IMG/VR virus record: IMGVR_UViG_3300009508_001156
Coordinates: 47,069-111,068 of that record
Source of the DNA: a virus
Strand: one strand, 5' to 3'
Length of the DNA: 64,000 bases
Below the pieces are notes generated by a model. It did not search any database, was not told where the DNA came from, and saw only the letters and a program-made list of their open reading frames with translations. Below are positions 12,801 through 21,800 of the stretch, one piece after another. Position numbers and translations under genes: made by a program. Each line of letters begins with the position of its first letter. The first letter of the stretch is position 1.

Positions 12801-15800
12801 ATTGCATTAGTATTGTTGCCACCTGAAACAGCAAATGGTTCTGCGAGCAATTGCTTGCCTATAAAAGATGCAGGTTCTGCTGGTCCTATTTCTAACACAT
12901 AACCAGTCTGTTTCATCTTTAACGGATCACGGTTGTAGGTTATTCTCTGATTAACATCCAGGTAATTGCTTAATGTAATATTATTAGTATAATAAAAGTC
13001 TACTGCTTCGTACCCACTAAAGTTACTGTATGCATTTATAGTCCTATAAAAATCATGTCGAGTTAATGGCGGGCTAACCTCATCTAGTTTTATGTAATAT
13101 ATGTCATTATTGTCGTTCCTTACAGCTTGATAAATTGCATATGATTTATACTGATTGGGCTGTAATCTGTATCTTGGTATGACTGTGCCGACCGGATCAT
13201 TGTAGCTAGGTTGTACTAGCAGTCCGTTTAAATCAGTTTTTTCAAGCATGTTATAACTCTTACGTTTTACTCCTGGTATATTTGCTGTACTAGTCCCAGT
13301 GCCAGGCAAGGTAGTAAGAGTTAGCTGTTCATTTATTGCTGACTTAATAGCATCTGAATTGTTAATTGCTCGCCAAGTGTAAACAAATTTGCCATTAATA
13401 TTAGTGCGTATTAGGTCTTGATCTGGAAATTCACGATCTTGATACGGATTACCGCCGTCAGAACCAAATGTAGTATTGTCTGACAACATTATATCTATTA
13501 GCGCAATCCAATATTGCGAATTGTAAATTACCACACTACCCTCAGGATATGCAATATCTCCATATACACCAGGTACTTCATATAATATTCCTTCCGAACT
13601 CCAACTTGATATTGCAGGTCCTTGAATTGTTGTTATATGTCCTTCTGGATCAGGGTATTCAACAGTATTAGTGATGCTTTGTTCTTCTAATTCCTGCTGA
13701 GCAGTATATTCTGCTCTGTAATCTTTTATACTTGGGCTCCAGTTATACTTGATTCCTGTTATAGCATCAGTGTAACTTAATCCTTGAGTAGGACCAGCTA
13801 TCTTCGGCCCTTGGTTAAAGTTTTCATTGTATATCTGTTCTACAGTGTCAGCAATTTTTAATTCGCCAGTTGCTTGTGCATTTTGGTTTCCTAATCGATT
13901 AATCGTCTCTGCATCACGCACGTAAGGACCATAATTAGAAATAAATGCTGCTGGTAGCTTATTACCTGAGCTGGTTTGTGCAACAGGAGTGAAAGGATCT
14001 GTTAACATATTGAATGCTAATCGAAATCCTGCACTAGTAGGTTGTGTTAAGTCAGTGTATGCTCGGCGCAGAGCAATAGCTCTATTAATAGCTTCGTTCA
14101 TACCAGACAAGTTATTATAGCTGTCAACAGTTATTTCACTACCGTTCATATTAATTCTATTATGATCAAGTGTTGTCACTACAGGGAATTTAGTTTCTCT
14201 TTTTACTGATCTAACTAATGTTATACCTGTGCTTACGCTGGTATTACTAGGTAGTGCACGTGGAGAAATAATAACAACATTTCCATAAAAATTAATCATA
14301 CCGTCACTTAATATTGACGAATTACTGTCCCACGTTGCTTGATAATCACTGAGCAGAGGATTCTCTACTATCTCTATAATATTAGTAGCATTTTCATAAT
14401 CAGGATTTTCTTTGTCAAACAGTGCAGAACTACTTAGTTGTGCAACTTTTTCCTCGTAGAATACATGAGTAGTGTCAGTTCTGGGCCACACATTGTTTAT
14501 GATTAATGTTGTTGGTGTGACGCTATCTACATAGTACACCTTGTTATAGTACAGTGGCGACACAAAGTGTACTGCTATTCGTTTATCTGATTTAGCATAC
14601 AACGAACTAATGCCATGTGGTGCAACTGTTTCTATCTTGATTCCTTTTTTAACAATATTGCCTGACTCACTAACATATCCTGGAAGCCATCGGGCACCTA
14701 AATCCATTGTGTTGGCGGTAACCGTGTCTATGCTAAAAGTGCCTGATACGTTTGGAGTGTTTATCCTAACAATATCTCCTGGAAATAGTTCGTGCGGTGC
14801 ACTAGTTGTTATTCTAGATTTATTCAACAGTGCCCCGGTAACATTGGTACTAGGAGCAGTACCAGGACGTTCAATTTCAAAACTGTTGTAAGTTACATTA
14901 GCAGCTATAAAATAATTACCGCTAAGAGGCGTATATTGTTCGTAAACGGTAACAGTGTAACCTGAAGTCTCTAAATTAGCAGCTAGATTAGAAGTAAAAA
15001 TATAATTATCTGCTAAATTACTATCCTTTCCTTTAGGGTCTGTTAATGTAACAGTGTTACTGCCCGTACTCACCGAGTCAACAGCAAACTTTTTGCCATT
15101 TATTGCTGTGATTAATTCAAAATTTAGCTTGTCTTCTAATGTTAATGTAGATGCGTTTGCTGTATACTCTCCATACAAATAGTCACTGACCTGGACATTA
15201 AGCGTAACATATAAATTTCCGGCACCTGCTGCTGTTACTAAAGGATCAAGTAAAAGTACATCTTCATTGTCAGCAGACAATGTTAACTTTCCGTCGGTTG
15301 AAGAGGTAGCGGCGCCTGCTGAAACATTACTGCTATAGTTAGTACCTAAATTATCAAGCAGAGTTATAGCATCACCTTCGTTAATTCTACCATTGAAGGA
15401 ACCGGTAACAATTACTGTATCACTAACCAACTGTGGTATTAGTGTAAGGTTGTTTACATAACCGCCTACTATAGGATCAACACTAGTGATACTCAATAAG
15501 TCAGATGGTCCGATGCTCTTTATAAATGCTTCAACCATCCTAGGTGCTTGTACGTCTTCTACAGTGCTGCTTTCAGTTAATACTACTTCTTCATTACTCC
15601 ACACCAAAACATTATCACTTACGTTTGCATTATCAAGTGTGATATAATAATCCATGAACTTGCCAGTGTTAGGCTGTCCTATCTGGTTAGTATCTATAAA
15701 GTTAAACAAACTTTTGTCAGTGTAAAGACTTACATTGCCTGATTGGTTTTTACTCAGGAAACTAACATCACTGCCTATGTTTAACAGTTTATATACATTC

Positions 15801-18800
15801 CAATCATTGTGATCGTCTTTTGCCATATGAATATGGCTACCGCTATATGGTTTAATTAATATATTATCGTCGTAAAGATCAGGCAAGCTAGCTATATCAA
15901 AACTTTGATATTCTACATTACCTGTTGCAACGTATCCTGCGTTAAGTACTGTAGGATATGCTTGGTCGGTAATACCGCTTGCATTTACTGCATTTGTAGT
16001 TGCCCACAAATTATTAGTCCTTACGCCTGTTGGTTTCTTTAGGAATCTTTCTGTATTGTCAATATCTACAAAAAGTATATTATCGTTTTTCTGATCTCGG
16101 GTTACTTCATATGTTCGTACTTGTCCAATTCTTGTAACAATTCCGTCTTGTGTTGTTACTTTAATTCTAATGTCTGATTCAGCAATATCGTCAGTAAATC
16201 CAGCATTAAATTGTATAGTGCTTGATTCTACAACTTTAATTGTGTTAGCTGAGGTAAGACTAAAATATGTTTCTCTTTGGTATCCGTTAGGTACAGGTTC
16301 ACTTAACGGAGGATTAAACTGATATGTTAACAGTGCTATAGGTAGTCTACTAATATCAGGAAATTGTATTCTTCCTGTTCCACCAGCGCCGCCATTATCT
16401 ATAACGTATAAAGTCCCTGCACCTGTTCCACCGTCTGCAAAATTTTCAATCTTCTGATCGTCTATGTATACTTCAATAAATTTATACTGTCCAGAATTAT
16501 CAATCTGTAAATTCTCTGTAGCAAATGCAGGACCTAAGTCTAAACTAGCGTTATTATTAATTAAGGTATATTCTCTAAGATCGTATGCATTATTAATTGC
16601 ATCTACTGTTACTACTTGATGTTCTCGTAACGACAGTGAGCTTCTTAAAATAAATGTATCTCCTAGAACATAATCTTGTCCACGGTTTTGTATCGTGATA
16701 TCTATCTCTACTTGCCAGGTTTCTGATCCGTATGGTGCGCCGCCAATGTTAGTTCTACTAACAGTTATTATATTAAATATTACTCCGGTGCCAGATCCCT
16801 GTAGTGATAGTGGAAGTAGTTCAAACTGCCCGTTCTCAGTTGAACCGGGTTCGCCGTACATGTTGAAAATAGCAGTATACGTTACAGAGTCAACGTCTCC
16901 TTGCTGACGTTTTGTATTGCTAATTACTGGCGTACTACTACTTGGGTTAGTAGACACAATTTGTCCTAAATCAAAGTCCCAGTTTGAATCTGAAACAACA
17001 ACATTAGCCACAGTCACAGTTATATCACTTGCAACTGTTACATTACTTCCTTGTTGTACAGTGCTGTCTAATCTGTATCGCTGAGTGTTTATATAAGTGC
17101 CGTTTGTAAGTAACAAATCATTTCCGTCATCAATTACTAATTCGTTTGTTGCTAGCAGTGTAAACAACCATTTTACGCTACCTGAAAGGTCATGTGTTTC
17201 TCTAGCAACAACAAACAGTTCCTCTGGAAATGCATCTTCTAATGCTGAAACTATGTCGGCAGGTAATACATCTACCACACCCGGATTTGCGCTAGGAATA
17301 GAAACAAGAGTTGACGAACTACCGTTAACACTTATAGTAATATCAATCTGGTTAACAGAAAGATTAACATAATTTGTGCTAGTAGTGCTTGCATAGTCAA
17401 AGTCGCTGTTTAAATCATATAGTGTTACATCAGAAGCAATAACATTAGACGTTACACCTTCTAGTGAGTAATTACTACCAGGCTCTGTAACCTCTATATG
17501 ACTTAGCGTACCATCAGTGTTTAAAAAACTTTGCGCGGTTGCTTGTATGCCAGGAGATAAAGGTGCAGCTATTTCGATAGCTGGCGCTTCAGTGTATATA
17601 TATCTTGCATCTACAACTTCAATACTTTCTACTACATTAGTAATATCTTCTGGAAAGCTTAGTGTAATTAACTGGGGATCTTGTTTTAAATCTGTTTTTT
17701 CCAGTCTCAACTCTACGTGCTGGTTGTTACTAGTGTCGCCAAACTCGCCAATCTTAAGCGCCCATTCGTCAAAAATAGTTATGTCGCCATCCAGTATACT
17801 GCTGCTCTTAGCAATTCGAGTTAAACTGGTTTGCGTACCTTTACTCTGTAACATACCTCTGTAAAAATCAAATTGTTGATCATCAAGTACATCCAATTCT
17901 GTTAAATATTCTCTTGGTACATATCCGTACAATGCTCTACTTGCATCATAGACATCTTTTTGTACAGGCACAAACCCTAGTTCATGATAGCGTCCAAGAT
18001 TTTCTGCTAAGTTATCAGGATTAGGTATTAATTCGCCACCGTCAACAATGTATCCTGATGCGTTTAATCGGCCATCCCAATCTTTAGTACGTTTAGTTTT
18101 TAATTTTATTCTGCTTTGTCGTTGATTGAGCAAACTGCTGAATATAATATCATTAAATTGCGTTGTGTTATTGAAACTTATCACATGTTCTATTTCTTTT
18201 ACATACAACATTACACCATATATTTGCTTTCCTGCAGGCGGTTTAATAGAGATCATTCTATCCGATCTAACAATTTCACATTCACTTGCATCAATAATAC
18301 TACCATCTTCAGTTACAAGAGTAAATTGCTGCCTATCTGTACGATTTATTTTTGCAACAAAGCCTCTGTCAGGGGATTCAAACGTAATTTGTGTTGCTGC
18401 AGGACTAAGTTCTAATGTGTTTCCTACTTCCCAATTTCCTGTGGTCCAAAATAGGAATTGTTTTGCAGCATAATCCCAATTTCTAATATCGCTTATTGAG
18501 ATGTCGTATTCTCCAAACTGAAAACCACTAAGTTCATTGAATCTTCCTAAACTGATTAAAAAGTCATATACATCATCAATATTAGTGTACTCTGTACCAT
18601 AATATATTCTTCGAACTATTCCAGTAGTATTTTGATATCTAGTACCTCTAGCAGCATTCAATTGTGGTAAAGATGCAAGTGGTGCCCATAGATCTCTGTC
18701 GAAGGTTTCTCCGCCCGTTATTCTAACTCTTGCTTGAAAATATCTTCCTTGGTATTCTACAATAGCAGTTTTATTATAAGTGAGGTTAGGTTGCCACTGG

Positions 18801-21800
18801 CTGTATCCTGCTGGTGATCCGCCAACTTCAACTCTGTTACTTCTGCCTTGCCTGTCGCTTTCTAATATTTCAAAATATCCGCGGTTTTTATCAAAACCAG
18901 TAACAATATATCCTTCAGAACTTCGCTGAACAATAACTCCGCTGTAAAAGTTTCTTGATTTATAGTTACTACTGTGTAAGTCAACAGATAAATCATCTTT
19001 AGGAATTATTAAACTGCTAGCACTTCCTTGGATACTGTACTGATCCGTTCTTGCTGTTAGTGTGTCTTGGTCTATAAAACTGCTCATACGATGAGATAGT
19101 TTAACATTCAATGTTCTAATCTTTTCAGCAAAATCTATGTTGGTGTCTAATCTTTGAAAAGTTAGCCAACTGTTAATAAACTGAGTGTAGCCAATATTTG
19201 TTGTAAACACATTATCCACTATTTCGCCATGTATTTGGAACTCGCTTGGATTTGAAAAATGCCAAGATTTATTTGTGTCAATGTTAACCAAAATTCTTTT
19301 ATTGACTGGAGTTCTAGCAATTTTAATAGGATTACTAAACACAGTAGCAAACTTACCTGGCTTGCTTAATAACAATGCTTCAGTTACTGCAAAAGGATAG
19401 CCAGATGAATATTTCCATGCTTGCTCAACAGGCGCACCGTCACCAAATTTCCAATTCTTGTCTAAATTACGATTAGAAGTAACTGTTAGATTTTCAACAC
19501 TTACTAGGGCAGAAGTCGCTGACACATTTACTTCGCAATTGTTACTGTTATTATCTTCAGTGTCTATAATAATTTCAATTACAGCACGGACGCCATCACC
19601 TACTATTGCAGCAGTTGCAGTGTTATAATCTTTCCCTTTATTAGTAATCACAACGCTGGTAATTCCGCCGTCTGTAACAACAACATTAGCAGTTGCTCCC
19701 GAGCCGTCACCTTCTATGACTACTGATGTATTACCCTGGGTGTACAAACCCCCTGGATCTAATACGTTTATTCTAGCAATACCTCTGGTATTACTGGCTT
19801 GGAATCTAAAAGTGTTAGACCATGCATTAAAAAACAGGCCTTCAACTGTGCGAGTTTGCACACCGCCACCGACAGCATAAGGAAATGCTGGCTTTAAATT
19901 GTTATCTAATGTTGCAACATAGTGATAAAAGGGTTGCTCGCTATCAGGAGTAACACCAAACACTGCATTAAATTCATCGGCTGCGTGTGGTGTTTCAGAG
20001 AAGAAATCTTCGTCAAAGTAATAATCTTCTACAAATACCCCCGAAAATGCTCCGCCAACTGATCCAGGTCTAGTACCAAACGTAGGATTTTCTCTACGTA
20101 GTTTCCATGAACTTTCTACTCTCACGATAGCACTACTGCTGTCAAGAGGATCAGCATAACCATACGGACCATATATAGGCAAACCGTCAAATGCCCAGCC
20201 TACTATGGGTGAATGTTCTGTAGTACTCCATGAGCTCAATCCTGCTACTTCTGGAGTGATTTTATTATAGTGTAACAATCCTTCGCTGTCTATAGATTTG
20301 TCTTCACCTAAACGATTGTTATCATAATGCCAACTGCCTTGAGATTCCCAAGTAGTGTTTTCATCGTAAAAATTGTACAACGGTAAGCCGTTAACTAATA
20401 CTGCTATAGCGTCATTGCTCATCTTACTGGCATTACCCAGTGCAGTGAGAGAAGTATCATTCCAGGTTGCAGAATCATCCCAATAATCGGCATCGTTCCA
20501 TGTCTCAACATTAACACCTAGATCCGTGAGTGGTTTTCTTGGTACGCAATATGATATATCTTGGCTGAGTATGGGTATGTCACTCAGTGATTGTTCACCC
20601 GATACATTAATTGGTTGGTTTTCATCGCTGTAAACAGGAATACCTCTACCTTGTACATACACGTTGTCGTTGTCCCAACTAACATTAATGCCGTTTAAAT
20701 TATAAAATTTGTTTGTTCTAAACGCAAAGTTTGCGTCATGATTACCAGTGTCAGTGTTTGTATATGAAATACTGCGAGTAACATTTTCAGTAGTCATAAC
20801 TTGATCAGGCGATTTTAAATTACCATCGCTGTCTACTGGTAATACTGCATTTAATCCCATTCTTCTAAAACGATTGTTTTCTAAGTATAAATTGTTAGTT
20901 ACGTTTTCACGTGGGCCTTGGCGTATAATACCTTCTTCAAGATCTTTCCACATCTTGGTATTAACTGAGCCGTAATTAACATATGGAATGTTTAACCCAA
21001 AATCGTCTTCTATGAACAGTGCATATTCTGTATCCCACCATGATGGCTTTTCTGTGAATCCTAACATTTCCCATGGACTAGTATGAGGATTTATAGTATC
21101 ATAGTAATATTCGTATAAACCTTTCCAATGTCCGGGTAATTCTGTGTTATAGTTCCAGGTAAAACTGTTAATTTGATCATAAAACTCGTTAATGATATAA
21201 TCTAGTTCATTTGCTCTGGACCATTCGATAAAATAATATCTTAATATATCGCTCCATTCTTTTACAGTATACCCTGTTTCTCTGAAAGCACCTGCTCGAA
21301 CATCAGCATAATTATATTCAGGTAAACTGTTAGATTTCCTAAATTCTTTTTTTGCACTGTTATAAATTCTTTTTTCAAATTCTAACAGCAACGTGTCTCT
21401 GTCATCGTTGTTAACAGGAGTTCTACTACCGTCGTGTCCCACTAATACTGTGATAGGAGTTACAAAGCTGGTGTCTTGTTCGATTCTAGGAATAAACAAC
21501 GGATATAAGCCCATTGTGCTAGGAGTTGGAGGACATTGAGCGCTATCTCTTAAAACATTATATATTTTCACAGTGATAGTATCGTTAATTACTAACTCTG
21601 TAGATATGTCAATTGTTACTGGAAACGTAAGACTACTAAACGTGTAATCAACATCTGCTGTCAATAACACACCGTTTCTATATACCATAACGGAGTTTTC
21701 TATTTTGTTTAAATCCAAGTCGGTTGTAAGTGTAAGTTGTGTTTGATCTAATGCAATTGAAAATTGTTGTACGTCGTAGATATCGCCAAATGGTACCACG

